DNA from: Streptomyces muensis
GTDB lineage: Bacteria; Actinomycetota; Actinomycetes; Streptomycetales; Streptomycetaceae
Length of the DNA stretch: 64,000 nt
NCBI RefSeq assembly: GCF_021474425.1
Contig: NZ_JAKEIP010000011.1
Location: 1-64,000 of the forward strand
Direction: 5' to 3'
The notes beneath the pieces are model-generated. The model saw nothing but the letters and a program-made list of their open reading frames with translations. It was not told the origin of the DNA and searched no databases. Shown piece after piece: positions 42,016-50,041 of the stretch. Position numbers and translations under genes: made by a program. Numbering within the stretch: position 1 is the stretch's first letter; every line of letters begins with the position of its first letter.

Positions 42016-42666
42016 GTGACGGATGGCATCGAGGGTCCGGGCGTTGCGCCGACGGCTGAGCTGCCGGCCGTCGTCGCTCGCGTCACCGCGCTCGCCGACC
42101 GGCTCGGTGTGCCGCACGCGGAGGTCTTCGACACCGGCCGTCTGTCCGTCGCCTCCGGCGTCCCGGTCCCCGTGGTCAAGGCCCTGCTGAGCGGGCGTCC
42201 CGCGGGTGAGCCCGATGTACAGGCCCGGTTCCTGCAGCGCCTGGACCTCCTGCGGCGCACGCGCCTCAAGCCGAACGGCCGCAAGTACACCCAGCAGGAG
42301 ATCGCCGACGGCGCCGGCATGTCACGGCAGCAGGCGGGCGCCCTCATCAACGGCGACCGGCGCCCCACCATGGAGCACTGCGACGCCATCCAGCGCTTCT
42401 ACCGGGTACACGCCGGATTCCTCACGGCCGAGGACCCCGAGGCACTCGCGGGCGCGCTCCAGCGCACCGAGCAGGACCTGCTCCAGAAGCTCGCCGAGCG
42501 CGAGGCGGCCCAGGCCGCCGAGGATCCGCTGGAGAGACTCCTCCAGGACCACGGAGTGCGCGGCATCGCCTGGCGGGCCGCCCAACTCCCCACAGACCAG
42601 CATCGCGACAAGGTCGCGGAGTGGCTGGACATGCTCCTGGAGAGCGTCAAGCGGCCCGAGTCGTGA
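42016..42666 (+). CDS. XRE-family HTH regulator paired with a metallopeptidase
   Basis: 216 residues from GTG at 42016, which follows GGAGA by 8 bases. HTH around YTQQEIADGAGMSRQQAGALINGDRRPTM (split here: QQEIADGAGMSRQQAG is the turn). A helical C-terminal part (EQDLLQKLAEREAAQAAED) may dimerise. It is followed 21 bases later by an ImmA/IrrE-like peptidase gene. In this arrangement the peptidase commonly cleaves the repressor to induce target genes, as in ImmA/ImmR; some databases call the pair toxin-antitoxin. Confidence 0.85.
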   Translation: MTDGIEGPGVAPTAELPAVVARVTALADRLGVPHAEVFDTGRLSVASGVPVPVVKALLSGRPAGEPDVQARFLQRLDLLRRTRLKPNGRKYTQQEIADGAGMSRQQAGALINGDRRPTMEHCDAIQRFYRVHAGFLTAEDPEALAGALQRTEQDLLQKLAEREAAQAAEDPLERLLQDHGVRGIAWRAAQLPTDQHRDKVAEWLDMLLESVKRPES

Positions 42667-42687
42667 TCCGGGGAGAACAGGAGAGCA

Positions 42688-43230
42688 GTGGGCATCGGTA
42701 GGGAAATGCGCCGCCTGTGCGGCGAGTTGGTCGCGGAACTGGCGCTCTCGGCGCCCGCGCCGCCGGAGAAGCTGTACCGCGCGCTGTGCGACGCGATGAG
42801 CAGACGCCGCGGCCGCCCCGTCCACTTCCGCACCGCCGCCTTCCCGCCCGGTACCGCGAGCGGGCTGTGGCTCGACATGGCCGACCAGGACCTCGTGGTG
42901 ATCGAGGAACGCACCGCGCCCGACCACCAGCTGGTGATCCTGGGCCACGAGCTGTGGCACATGAAGGCCGGCCACGGCAGCCACAGCGTCGAGGGCGCCA
43001 CGGTGGCGGCCCGGCTCCTGCACGACGACGCCGACTTACGGTCGACGGTGCTCAAGGTCGCCGCCCGCGACCACTTCGACCAGGCGGAGGAGAAGGAGGC
43101 CGAGAGCTTCGGCCTGCTGCTCGCCAGCAAGTGCCGTACCTGGCTGGCGGTTTCCTCGGCACGCGGACAGCGGGACCATCTGGCCGGGCGGATCGAGGCG
43201 TCACTGGGCTACCTGGGGCCACAGGGCTGA
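42688..43230 (+). CDS. ImmA/IrrE-like zinc metallopeptidase with a TTA codon
   Basis: 180 residues from GTG after AGGAGA. Zinc site H87-E88-x-x-H91 in GHELWHMKAGH and a third ligand Glu in EEKEAESFGLLLA. Family members cleave a partner repressor. Leu117 is coded by TTA at 43036-43038, in frame. TTA is rare in streptomycetes and needs the bldA tRNA, so translation should be tied to development. I saw no other in-frame TTA in the window, though I did not check every codon. Confidence 0.85.
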   Translation: MGIGREMRRLCGELVAELALSAPAPPEKLYRALCDAMSRRRGRPVHFRTAAFPPGTASGLWLDMADQDLVVIEERTAPDHQLVILGHELWHMKAGHGSHSVEGATVAARLLHDDADLRSTVLKVAARDHFDQAEEKEAESFGLLLASKCRTWLAVSSARGQRDHLAGRIEASLGYLGPQG

Positions 43231-43337
43231 CCCTCCGCCCTGCCGAGGGCCGATTGTCAGTGGTGGACGGCAAGCTGGTGGTACGCCCTGATGTGCGGGG
43301 CGTGACGCCACGACGCCGACCCGGGGAGAGCCGACCG

Positions 43338-43568
43338 ATGCCCACCGCCGTACTGACCGACCGCGAGCGCACCGCCGTCCAGGCCTATCTGCGGCTGTTG
43401 CACACCGTACGAGCCGCGTTCGACAGTCCTCCCGGGGGCCGCCGACCACCTGTCGTGCCGCCCTCCGTCCTCGCCGAGGCGGAACAGGCCCTGGCGGACG
43501 CGGGACTGACGGGCAACGAGGAGGAGTTCTTCCGGCTGCTGCAGAGCTGGTGCCCTGCGCAGCCGTAG
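43338..43568 (+). CDS. small hypothetical protein
   Basis: 76 residues, ATG at 43338 after GGAGAG. Mostly helical with a proline-rich middle (PPGGRRPPVVPPS) and an acidic end (TGNEEEFFRLLQSWC). It lies 107 bases after the peptidase gene on the same strand and may share its transcript. No family recognised. Confidence 0.6.
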   Translation: MPTAVLTDRERTAVQAYLRLLHTVRAAFDSPPGGRRPPVVPPSVLAEAEQALADAGLTGNEEEFFRLLQSWCPAQP

Positions 43569-43594
43569 CGGACCGCGCGCCGGACCCACGGGGG

Positions 43595-43763
43595 CTAGGG
43601 GGTGTTTTGAAAGTCCCGTGCGGTGCCCGCGGCGTTCGGTGCGTGCCCTCGGCGTGCCGGACGAAGGCCCTCGTAGCGGAGCTACTTGGGTCTTTGGCCG
43701 GTGCGGCGAGGGTGCGTGCCGGGCGCCGCGGGTGCTGTGCGGGACTTTCAAAACACCCCCTAG
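43595..43763. mobile_element. 169-bp palindromic MITE with CTAG target duplication
   Basis: The ends are CTAG plus GGGGTGTTTTGAAAGTCCCG, and the exact inverse; 24 bases match perfectly. The inverted symmetry continues imperfectly to the exact centre (GTAGC-GGA-GCTAC at 43673-43685), so the whole element can fold as one hairpin. No ORF of transposase type is present. CTAG at both ends looks like a target duplication of the YTAR type used by the IS5 subgroup. Its right CTAG contains the stop of the phosphopantetheinyl transferase gene. Confidence 0.75.
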
Positions 43764-44437
43764 GTGTGCGGCACGCTCACCGCTGTCGCCACCAGCCCCC
43801 GCTGGACGGTCCACCGGCCCTCGAACAGCTCCAGCCGGCGCTCGCCGACCCACGGGCCGGGCACGAGAAGCCGGGCGCGGAAGCCGCCGCGCTGTTCACC
43901 GGCGTCGGTGAAGATCTCGATGTCGGCCTCGGTGAAGTCCAGCCACTTTCCAGTGAGCGGGAACCACGCCTTGTAGACGGATTCCTTGGCGCTGAACAGC
44001 AGCCGGTCCCAGTGGATGCCGGGGTGGTCGCCGGAGAGCCGGCGCAGCCGCTCCGCCTCGGCGGGCAGGGCGACGGCGGGCAGGACGCCGTCCGGGAGCG
44101 TCTGGTGGGGTTCGGCGTCGATGCCGAGGGAGGCCAGGTCGGGGGCGCGGACCAGCGCGGCGGCGCAGTAGCCCTCGCAGTGGGTCATGCTGCCGGTCAA
44201 GCCCGTCGGCCAGGTCGGGGCGCCGCGTTCGCCGGGCAGGATCGGCTGGGGTGGCACGCCGAGCTTGTCCATGGCGCGGCGCGCGCAGGAGCGGACGACG
44301 GCGAACTCGCGGCGGCGCTTGCCGACCGCCCGGGCCACGACCGCCTCCTCCTCGGGGTACAGGGCCGTGTTCGCGGGCTCCTCGTCGCCGTACGCCTCGA
44401 CGGTGACCACCGAGGCCGGCAGCAGTTCCTCGATCAA
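43760..44437 (-). CDS. 4'-phosphopantetheinyl transferase, Sfp/EntD type
   Basis: 225 residues. Activates carrier proteins of polyketide, nonribosomal-peptide or fatty-acid synthesis by adding phosphopantetheine from CoA. Motifs: LGIDAEPHQTLPDG (Mg ligand Asp107) and FSAKESVYKAW (Lys151, Glu152). The start is TTG at 44437, overlapping the upstream phosphoesterase stop as TTGA; ATG frames further up are antisense shadows. The TAG stop lies in the MITE edge. I recall a PPTase-phosphoesterase pair in S. coelicolor. No synthase is in the window, so it acts on remote clusters. Confidence 0.88.
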   Translation of the reverse strand: MIEELLPASVVTVEAYGDEEPANTALYPEEEAVVARAVGKRRREFAVVRSCARRAMDKLGVPPQPILPGERGAPTWPTGLTGSMTHCEGYCAAALVRAPDLASLGIDAEPHQTLPDGVLPAVALPAEAERLRRLSGDHPGIHWDRLLFSAKESVYKAWFPLTGKWLDFTEADIEIFTDAGEQRGGFRARLLVPGPWVGERRLELFEGRWTVQRGLVATAVSVPHT

Positions 44438-45294
44438 CGGGTCCCGTCCTCCCTGGGCAGAATCCGGCGCAGCCGTCCCGGCGGGTCCGGCCGCTTGCGC
44501 CACTCGCGCGGGTAGCCCACCGACACCTCCTCGAAGCGGACGCCCTCGTGCCAGGTGGTCCGCGGGATGTGGAGATGGCCGTAGACCATGGTCTCGACCC
44601 GGAACCTGCGGTGCCAGTCCGCGGTGAGCCGGGTGCCGCACCACATGGCGAACTCGAGGTACCACAGTACGTCGGTCGGGTGCCGGTCCAGCGGGTAGTG
44701 GTTGACGAGGACGGTGGGCAGGTCCGCGGGCAGTGCGGCGAGCCGGCGCTCGGTCTCGGCGACCCGCGCCTGGCACCAGGCCTCACGGGACGGGTACGGG
44801 TCGGGGTGCAGGAGGAACTCGTCGTTGCAGACGACCCCGGTCCCGTGGGCGTACTTCAGCCCCTCCTCCTTGGTCGTGCAGCCGGAGGGCAGGAACGAGT
44901 AGTCGTACAGCAGGAACAGCGGGGCCACGGCGACCGGGCCACCGGGGCCGTCCCAGACGGGGTAGGGGTCCTCGGGGGTCGTCACGCCGAGTTCCCGGCA
45001 CATCTCGACCAGATGCTCGTAGCGGGCGACACCGCGCAGGGTGACGGTGTCCTTCGGGTGGGTCCACAGTTCGTGGTTGCCGGGTGCCCAGACGACCTTG
45101 CGGAAGCGGCCTGCGAGTGTCTCGAGGGCCCAGCGGATGTCGGCCACGGTCTCCGCGACGTCACCGGCGACGAGCAGCCAGTCGTCGTCGGAGTCCGGCC
45201 GCATCTTCTCGACGAGGGCGCGGTTCTCCTCGTAGCCGATGTGCAGGTCACTGATGGCCAGCAGTTGTCCGGCACCGCCGACCCTCGACGTCAC
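44434..45294 (-). CDS. calcineurin-like metallophosphoesterase
   Basis: 286 residues from GTG at 45294 (AGGGGCGAGG ahead). Dimetal site: AISDLHIG (D-x-H), VAGDVAET (GD), GNHELWTH (GNHE), VNHYPLD and YGHLHIP (GHxH). Substrate unknown. It is translationally coupled to the phosphopantetheinyl transferase; 3',5'-ADP or a CoA-derived phosphoester, by-products of that reaction, are reasonable guesses only. Confidence 0.9.
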   Translation of the reverse strand: MTSRVGGAGQLLAISDLHIGYEENRALVEKMRPDSDDDWLLVAGDVAETVADIRWALETLAGRFRKVVWAPGNHELWTHPKDTVTLRGVARYEHLVEMCRELGVTTPEDPYPVWDGPGGPVAVAPLFLLYDYSFLPSGCTTKEEGLKYAHGTGVVCNDEFLLHPDPYPSREAWCQARVAETERRLAALPADLPTVLVNHYPLDRHPTDVLWYLEFAMWCGTRLTADWHRRFRVETMVYGHLHIPRTTWHEGVRFEEVSVGYPREWRKRPDPPGRLRRILPREDGTR

Positions 45295-45330
45295 CCCTCG
45301 CCCCTTTCGATCACACGAACGACACCACGA

Positions 45331-45347
45331 GAACACAGGATGTGTTC
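45331..45347. promoter_or_regulatory. 17-bp palindrome in the phosphoesterase/ATP-grasp intergenic region
   Basis: GAACACA-GGA-TGTGTTC has perfect 7-base arms. It lies 37 bases upstream of the phosphoesterase start. The rest of the 297-base gap holds a possible weak promoter for the ATP-grasp gene (TTGCAC at 45440, TATGAT at 45466, 20-base spacer). Confidence 0.45.
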
Positions 45348-45591
45348 ACCGTACAAGGGGGACACGCGCGGCTCCGGCGGAGGCGGGCCCGGGACGGGCG
45401 GGGCGGTCAGGAATGATCCGCAATTCCGTAACACGTACGTTGCACGCGGCACCCTTTGAAAGCCGTATGATCGCCCCAACACCACCGCCTGGACTTCCCT
45501 TCGCACGGGGCGGTTTGGTGTCCCTCCAACCACCCTGCCCGGGCACGGGCCTGCTTCGCCCTGCCCGCGAACCCCGAAAGGACGGCCCTGC

Positions 45592-46719
45592 ATGGTCTCT
45601 CGCGTACGCGTCTGGCTCAACCGCACGTACGCGGAGAACGTGTTCTTCATGGATCAGCTGCGGAGAAATCCCAGCGATCGGGCCGTCGAGATCCATGCGA
45701 CGCACGGGGACGCCGACTCGCCCGTGCTGGCCGCCGCCGACACCGCCGACCTGGAGCCAGAGGGCCTGTCCCCGGCCGGATATGTCGAGTACGCGCTCGC
45801 CCAGTGCCGGCGCCGTGGCATCGACGTGTTCGTGCCGCGGCTGCACCAGTCGGCGATCGTGGCGCACCGCGCGGAGTTCGAGGCGGTGGGTACGGCGCTG
45901 CTGGCGCCGCCGCCGGAGGCCGTGGCGGTCTTCCAGGACAAGGTGATCGCGTACGAGGCCGTGCAGGCGGTCGGGGTGCCGGTGCCGCCGTGGTGGCGGG
46001 TGCGGGACGCCGATGAACTCGTCGCGGCGGTCGAGGAGTTGGAGGCGGGCGGATACAAGGCCTGCTTCAAGCCGGCGTCCGGTGCGGGCGGGGTGGGCTT
46101 CCGCGTGATCACGCGCGCCCCCTTCTCGCTCACACACCTCAGCGGGTTCCCGACTCCGTATGTGCAGCTGGATCTTGTCGTGGAGGCGTTGCGGCGGGCC
46201 GAGGAGCCGGTGGACTGGCTGGTCATGCCGCGTCTTGAGCAGCCCGAGGTGTCGGTGGACTGCCTCACCGGTCCCGACAACCGGGTGCGGCTGGCGATCG
46301 GGCGGATCAAGAACGGCCGGCGTCGTGGGTTCACGCTCCAGGAGCAGTGGCTGGAGCCGGCGCGGCTGATCGCGGAGGGGTTCGGGCTGCACTACCTGTC
46401 CAACATCCAGTTCCGGATGTTCGGGGAGACGCCGGTGCTGATGGATGTGAACACGCGGCCGGCCGGGGGCTTGCACCAGCTGTCGCTGTGCGGGGTCAAC
46501 GTGCCTTGGCTGGCGGTCCAGTTGGCGCTCGGTGAGGATCCCGGTGAGGTGGCTCCGCCGTTCCTGGGGCAGGACTACACGGTGGTTTCGGGGCCGCGGC
46601 CGTTGCGGGCGGTGTCCATTCCGCAGCAGCGGGCGGAGGTCGAGGGGCCGTTGCTGCCGGCGTTGCCGACGCCTCCGGCGGTTGACCCGTTGGAGACGGC
46701 TCAGGCACTGCCGCTTTAG
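45592..46719 (+). CDS. orphan ATP-grasp ligase-like protein
   Basis: 375 residues. N-terminal pre-ATP-grasp fold (SRVRVWLNRTYAENVFFMD), then ATP-grasp: lysine in AVFQDKVIAYEAV, KACFKPASGAGGVGFRV, and metal/ATP residues in PVLMDVNTRPAGGLHQL. Such enzymes form carboxylate-amine bonds through an acyl phosphate. ATG at 45592 has AAAGGA upstream. The monocistronic setting gives no substrate. A Pro-rich tail ends the protein. Could make a small peptide or modify a cofactor; not assigned. Confidence 0.8.
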   Translation: MVSRVRVWLNRTYAENVFFMDQLRRNPSDRAVEIHATHGDADSPVLAAADTADLEPEGLSPAGYVEYALAQCRRRGIDVFVPRLHQSAIVAHRAEFEAVGTALLAPPPEAVAVFQDKVIAYEAVQAVGVPVPPWWRVRDADELVAAVEELEAGGYKACFKPASGAGGVGFRVITRAPFSLTHLSGFPTPYVQLDLVVEALRRAEEPVDWLVMPRLEQPEVSVDCLTGPDNRVRLAIGRIKNGRRRGFTLQEQWLEPARLIAEGFGLHYLSNIQFRMFGETPVLMDVNTRPAGGLHQLSLCGVNVPWLAVQLALGEDPGEVAPPFLGQDYTVVSGPRPLRAVSIPQQRAEVEGPLLPALPTPPAVDPLETAQALPL

Positions 46720-46732
46720 GTTGTCTGCCGGT

Positions 46733-46790
46733 GCGGGTTCGTCGTGGCTTGTCGCGCAGTTCCCCGCGCCCCTTGCGGCGTTGGCCAATC
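46733..46790. repeat. Streptomyces intergenic repeat after the ATP-grasp gene
   Basis: Read on the minus strand: CGCCGCAAGGGGCGCGGGG, then AACTGCGCGACAAGCCACGAC and a GAACCCGCACC end. Same family as 3121-3212, opposite orientation. It starts 14 bases after the stop codon, the usual place for these elements. Confidence 0.65.
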
Positions 46791-46803
46791 CCGGCGTCAT
46801 CTA

Positions 46804-46830
46804 TTGACACCGGGATTGGTCCATACCAAC
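46804..46830 (+). promoter_or_regulatory. chitinase promoter with DasR-like (dre) site
   Basis: ATTGGTCCATACCAAC (46815-46830) matches about 11 of 16 positions of the DasR consensus ASTGGTCTAGACCAST and is itself a near-palindrome. A TTGACA -35 hexamer lies just before it at 46804, so a repressor bound there would cover the promoter. DasR control by GlcNAc-6-phosphate is well established for Streptomyces chitinases. Confidence 0.55.
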
Positions 46831-46894
46831 TTGGTTGCGCATCGTTCTGCATGTCTCTGCACTCCCGAACACCCCACAGCCTCAGGGAGATCGC

Positions 46895-48577
46895 GTGCGC
46901 AGCTCACTGTTCAGACGTTCCAGACGTCGTCTTCTCGCTCTGCTCGGCTCCGCAGCCCTCGCGCTCGCCGGAGCCGTCGCACTTCCCGGTACGGCCCATG
47001 CGGCCAACATCCTCTCCAACGCCGGCTTCGAATCCGGCGCCCTCTCGCCCTGGTCCTGCACCGGCAACCTCGGGTCGGTCGTCTCCTCCCCCGTGCACGG
47101 CGGGTCCAAGGCCCTTGCGGGCGCGGCCGGTTCCAGTGACATCGCCAAGTGCACGCAGACGGTCTCCGTCCAGCCGAACACGACGTACTCGCTCAGCGGC
47201 TGGGTGCGCGGATCGTACGTCTACCTCGGTGTGAACGGCGGTGCGTCCACGTGGACGTCGTCGCCGTCGGCGTACAGCAAGCTCACCGTGGGCTTCACGA
47301 CCGGTGCCTCCCAGACCAGCGTCACCGTCTACGTCCACGGCTGGTACGCCCAGGGCACCTACTACGCCGACGACATCAGCCTCGACGGGCCGGGTGGCGG
47401 CTCGGACACCCAGGCGCCCGGCGTGCCGGGGAACCTTCGGTCCACCGGCAAGACCGCGTCCAGCGTGTCGCTGACGTGGAACGCCTCGACGGACAACGTC
47501 GGGGTGGCGGGGTACGACGTCTACCGGGGTTCGAGCCAGGTGCTCAGCGTCTCCGGCACCAGCGCGACGGTCAGCGGGCTGTCGCCGAGCACCGGTTACG
47601 CCTTCACGGTCAAGGCGAGGGACGCGGCCGGGAACGTCTCCGCCGCCTCCAACGCCGTCACCGTCACGACGGACGCGGGCGGCGGTGGCGGTACCGGCTT
47701 CAAGCAGGCCGCGCCCTATCTGTACCTCGGCTGGGGCGATCCGCCGAGTGCGACGTCGGTGATGAGCGCGACCGGGATCAAGTGGTACACGATGGCCTTC
47801 ATCCTGTCGTCCGGTGGCTGCAACCCGGCCTGGGACGGGCAGCGGGCCCTGACCGGCGGCAACGACCAGGCCGTCATCAACTCCATCCGGGCCGCGGGCG
47901 GTGACATCGTGCCGTCGATCGGCGGCTGGAGCGGCAACAAGCTCGGCCCCAACTGCTCCAGCGTCGAGGCGCTGGCCGGGGCGTATCAGAAGGTCATCGA
48001 CGCCTACGGGCTGAAGGCGATCGACGTCGACATCGAGAACACCGACGAGTTCGAGAACGCCACGGTGCAGGACCGGATCCTGAACGCCCTGAAGATCGTC
48101 AAGGCGAACAACCCGGGGCTGCGGACCATCATCACCTTCGGTACGTCGACCACCGGACCGAACTACTGGGGCAACCGGCTGATCGAGCAGGCCAAGGCGC
48201 TGAACGCGGACATCGACGTGTTCACGATCATGCCGTTCGACTTCGGCGGCGGTGCCGACATGTACGGCAACACCGTGAACGCCACGGAGGGGCTGAAGAC
48301 CAAGCTGAAGTCCACCTTCGGCTGGGACGACGCCACCGCCTACGCCCACATCGGCATCTCCGGCATGAACGGCCTGTCCGACCAGCAGGAGCTCACCTCG
48401 CCCGCGACCTGGACCCAGATCCGCGACTGGGCGAACTCCCATCACCTCGCCCGTCTCGCGTTCTGGTCGGTCAACCGCGACCGGCCGTGCCCGGGCGGCG
48501 GCGTGACGAGCAACTGCTCCGGGATCAGCCAGAGCAACTGGCAGTTCACGTCGATCACGGCCGGGTTCACCGGCTGA
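46895..48577 (+). CDS. secreted GH18 chitinase with CBM and fibronectin III domains
   Basis: 560 residues from GTG after GGGAGA. Signal peptide to about residue 36 (GTAHA). Jelly-roll carbohydrate-binding domain ~37-170 ([17 protein letters not shown]). Fibronectin III ~172-260 ([20 protein letters not shown]). GH18 barrel ~268-560 with catalytic DVDIE ([12 protein letters not shown]). The domain order matches bacterial ChiD-like enzymes. It cleaves beta-1,4-GlcNAc chains outside the cell. Stands alone with a DasR-like promoter. With the glucanase at 32945 it gives two fungal-wall hydrolases in the window. Confidence 0.92.
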   Translation: MRSSLFRRSRRRLLALLGSAALALAGAVALPGTAHAANILSNAGFESGALSPWSCTGNLGSVVSSPVHGGSKALAGAAGSSDIAKCTQTVSVQPNTTYSLSGWVRGSYVYLGVNGGASTWTSSPSAYSKLTVGFTTGASQTSVTVYVHGWYAQGTYYADDISLDGPGGGSDTQAPGVPGNLRSTGKTASSVSLTWNASTDNVGVAGYDVYRGSSQVLSVSGTSATVSGLSPSTGYAFTVKARDAAGNVSAASNAVTVTTDAGGGGGTGFKQAAPYLYLGWGDPPSATSVMSATGIKWYTMAFILSSGGCNPAWDGQRALTGGNDQAVINSIRAAGGDIVPSIGGWSGNKLGPNCSSVEALAGAYQKVIDAYGLKAIDVDIENTDEFENATVQDRILNALKIVKANNPGLRTIITFGTSTTGPNYWGNRLIEQAKALNADIDVFTIMPFDFGGGADMYGNTVNATEGLKTKLKSTFGWDDATAYAHIGISGMNGLSDQQELTSPATWTQIRDWANSHHLARLAFWSVNRDRPCPGGGVTSNCSGISQSNWQFTSITAGFTG

Positions 48578-48595
48578 GGTCACCCTCGTCCCCGA

Positions 48596-48612
48596 CGGAA
48601 AGAATCTTTCCG
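48596..48612. terminator. palindrome after the chitinase gene
   Basis: CGGAAAGA-A-TCTTTCCG, perfect 8-base arms, 18 bases after the stop. Candidate hairpin terminator between convergent genes. Confidence 0.4.
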
Positions 48613-48662
48613 GAAGGGTGTATCAGGGCGCGGTCGGCGCGCTCATAAGAGTGAAAGGCAAC

Positions 48663-48717
48663 GGGGAACCACGGGGGATCAACGGGGGGACGCACCACCA
48701 CGGGGGATGTACGGGGG
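48663..48717 (+). other. cluster of G-runs, G-quadruplex candidate
   Basis: Five runs of 4, 5, 6, 5 and 5 G on the plus strand within 55 bases, spaced by 6, 6, 12 and 6 bases, twice within an ACGGGGGAT context. They lie between the ends of the convergent chitinase and fucosidase genes, where no ORF is supported. Confidence 0.5.
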
Positions 48718-48786
48718 CTTCGGGTCGGCCGGCGCTGTCACGGGGGCGGCGGCCGGCCGACTCGAAGATGAGCCGCGGGGGGCAGA

Positions 48787-50037
48787 TCAGAAGCGGCCCG
48801 CGCCGCGGTACAGCTCCAGCTCCCCTTCCAACTCGACGGCGAGCACCGTGGCGTGCGGGTCGAGGTCGGACCCGGTGGGCGGTTCGATCCAGAGGACGCC
48901 CGGTGTCTCGTGCAGGCCGCCGGTGACGCGGTGGGCCAGTTCGGTGCCGCTGCCGAGGACCGTGACCCGGCGTACCGAGCCGAGCAGTCCGCGTACGTTG
49001 ATCTCGGCGCGCGGGGCGTCGAAGAGGATCAGGTACAGGGTGCGGCGGTCCTTGGAGAGGGTGCTCGGGCCGTAGTGGTGTCCGGGCGGGAGGCCGCGCT
49101 CGGTGCCGTACACCGCCTCCGCGTGCCGCGCGATCCAGTCGCCGAGCCCTTCCAGACGTTCGGCCTGCTCGCGCGGGATCGTGCCGTCCTCGCGCGGTCC
49201 GACGCTGAGCAGCAGGTTGCCACCGCCGCCGATCGTCTCCGTGAAGTAGCGGATCAGCTGGTCGACCGACTTGTGGTTGTGGTCGTGGTGCTGATGGCCC
49301 CAGGAGTCGTTGATCGTCAGGCACAGCTCCCACGGGCCGTCCGGCGGGAGGACCGGGGCGCCCTGTTCCGGCGTCGCGTAGTCGCCCTCGCTGAGCATGC
49401 GGGCGTTGAAGACGACGTCCGGCACCTCGGAGCGGATCAGCGCGGCCAGCTCGGGGATCCGCCACTGCTCCTCGCTGCGGTCCCACTCTCCGTCGAACCA
49501 CAGCAGGTCCGGCCGGTAACGGGACGTCAACTCCCGGATCTGGCCGTCCCGGTAGGCGAGAAAGCGTTCCCAGGCGTCCAGGTCCTCGTCCTCGGCCGCG
49601 ACCTCCGAGTAACGGTTGTCCTCCAGCTCCGGCGGGCGGCCGGGCTTGCGGGTGGAGGCGTAGTCGGGGTGGCTCCAGTCCGAGTGCGAGTAGTACAGAC
49701 CGACCTTGAGGCCCTGCTCGCGCAGGGCGTCCGCGTAACCGGCGATCAGGTCGCGGCCCACGTTCAGATCGCCGTGGGCCGTGTCCCAGAGGGCCACGCC
49801 GTCGTGGTGACGGCTGGTCAGCACGGCGTACCTGGCGCCGGCCCGCGCGAAGAGCTCGGCCCAGTCGCGCGGGTCGTAGCGGGAGGCGGTGAAGCGGTCG
49901 AACTGGGACATGTACCGGTCGTACGGGACGATGTCGTCGTAGAACGACCAGGACTCCTGGACGCCGTCCACGGCGTAGATGCCCCAGTGGATGAAGATCC
50001 CCAACTTGGCGTCGGTGAACCAGGGTTGCATCGGCAC
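48787..50037 (-). CDS. GH29 alpha-L-fucosidase, cytoplasmic
   Basis: 416 residues, no signal peptide. WFTDAKLGIFIHWGIYAVDG at the start, RHHDGVALWDT, and the nucleophile Asp182 in LLWFDGEWD are GH29 marks. Retaining enzyme that removes terminal alpha-fucose. GTG at 50037 follows GGAGGGG by 8 bases; ATG at 50031 is the alternative. It lies 4 bases after the mannosidase gene in one operon. It must act on imported glycans, which fits the importer encoded on the other arm. Confidence 0.92.
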   Translation of the reverse strand: MPMQPWFTDAKLGIFIHWGIYAVDGVQESWSFYDDIVPYDRYMSQFDRFTASRYDPRDWAELFARAGARYAVLTSRHHDGVALWDTAHGDLNVGRDLIAGYADALREQGLKVGLYYSHSDWSHPDYASTRKPGRPPELEDNRYSEVAAEDEDLDAWERFLAYRDGQIRELTSRYRPDLLWFDGEWDRSEEQWRIPELAALIRSEVPDVVFNARMLSEGDYATPEQGAPVLPPDGPWELCLTINDSWGHQHHDHNHKSVDQLIRYFTETIGGGGNLLLSVGPREDGTIPREQAERLEGLGDWIARHAEAVYGTERGLPPGHHYGPSTLSKDRRTLYLILFDAPRAEINVRGLLGSVRRVTVLGSGTELAHRVTGGLHETPGVLWIEPPTGSDLDPHATVLAVELEGELELYRGAGRF

Positions 50038-50041
50038 GGGG

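Noticed and set aside
43595..43763. ordinary intrinsic terminator
   Set aside because: The 24-base perfect ends with CTAG duplications and the shared solo end at 26148 indicate a mobile element, although it may also stop transcription.
45331..45347. LexA/SOS box
   Set aside because: Actinobacterial LexA sites have GAAC and GTTC four bases apart; here the gap is nine.
43595..46719. biosynthetic gene cluster around the PPTase and ATP-grasp genes
   Set aside because: No synthase, carrier protein, tailoring enzyme or precursor peptide is present within the window.
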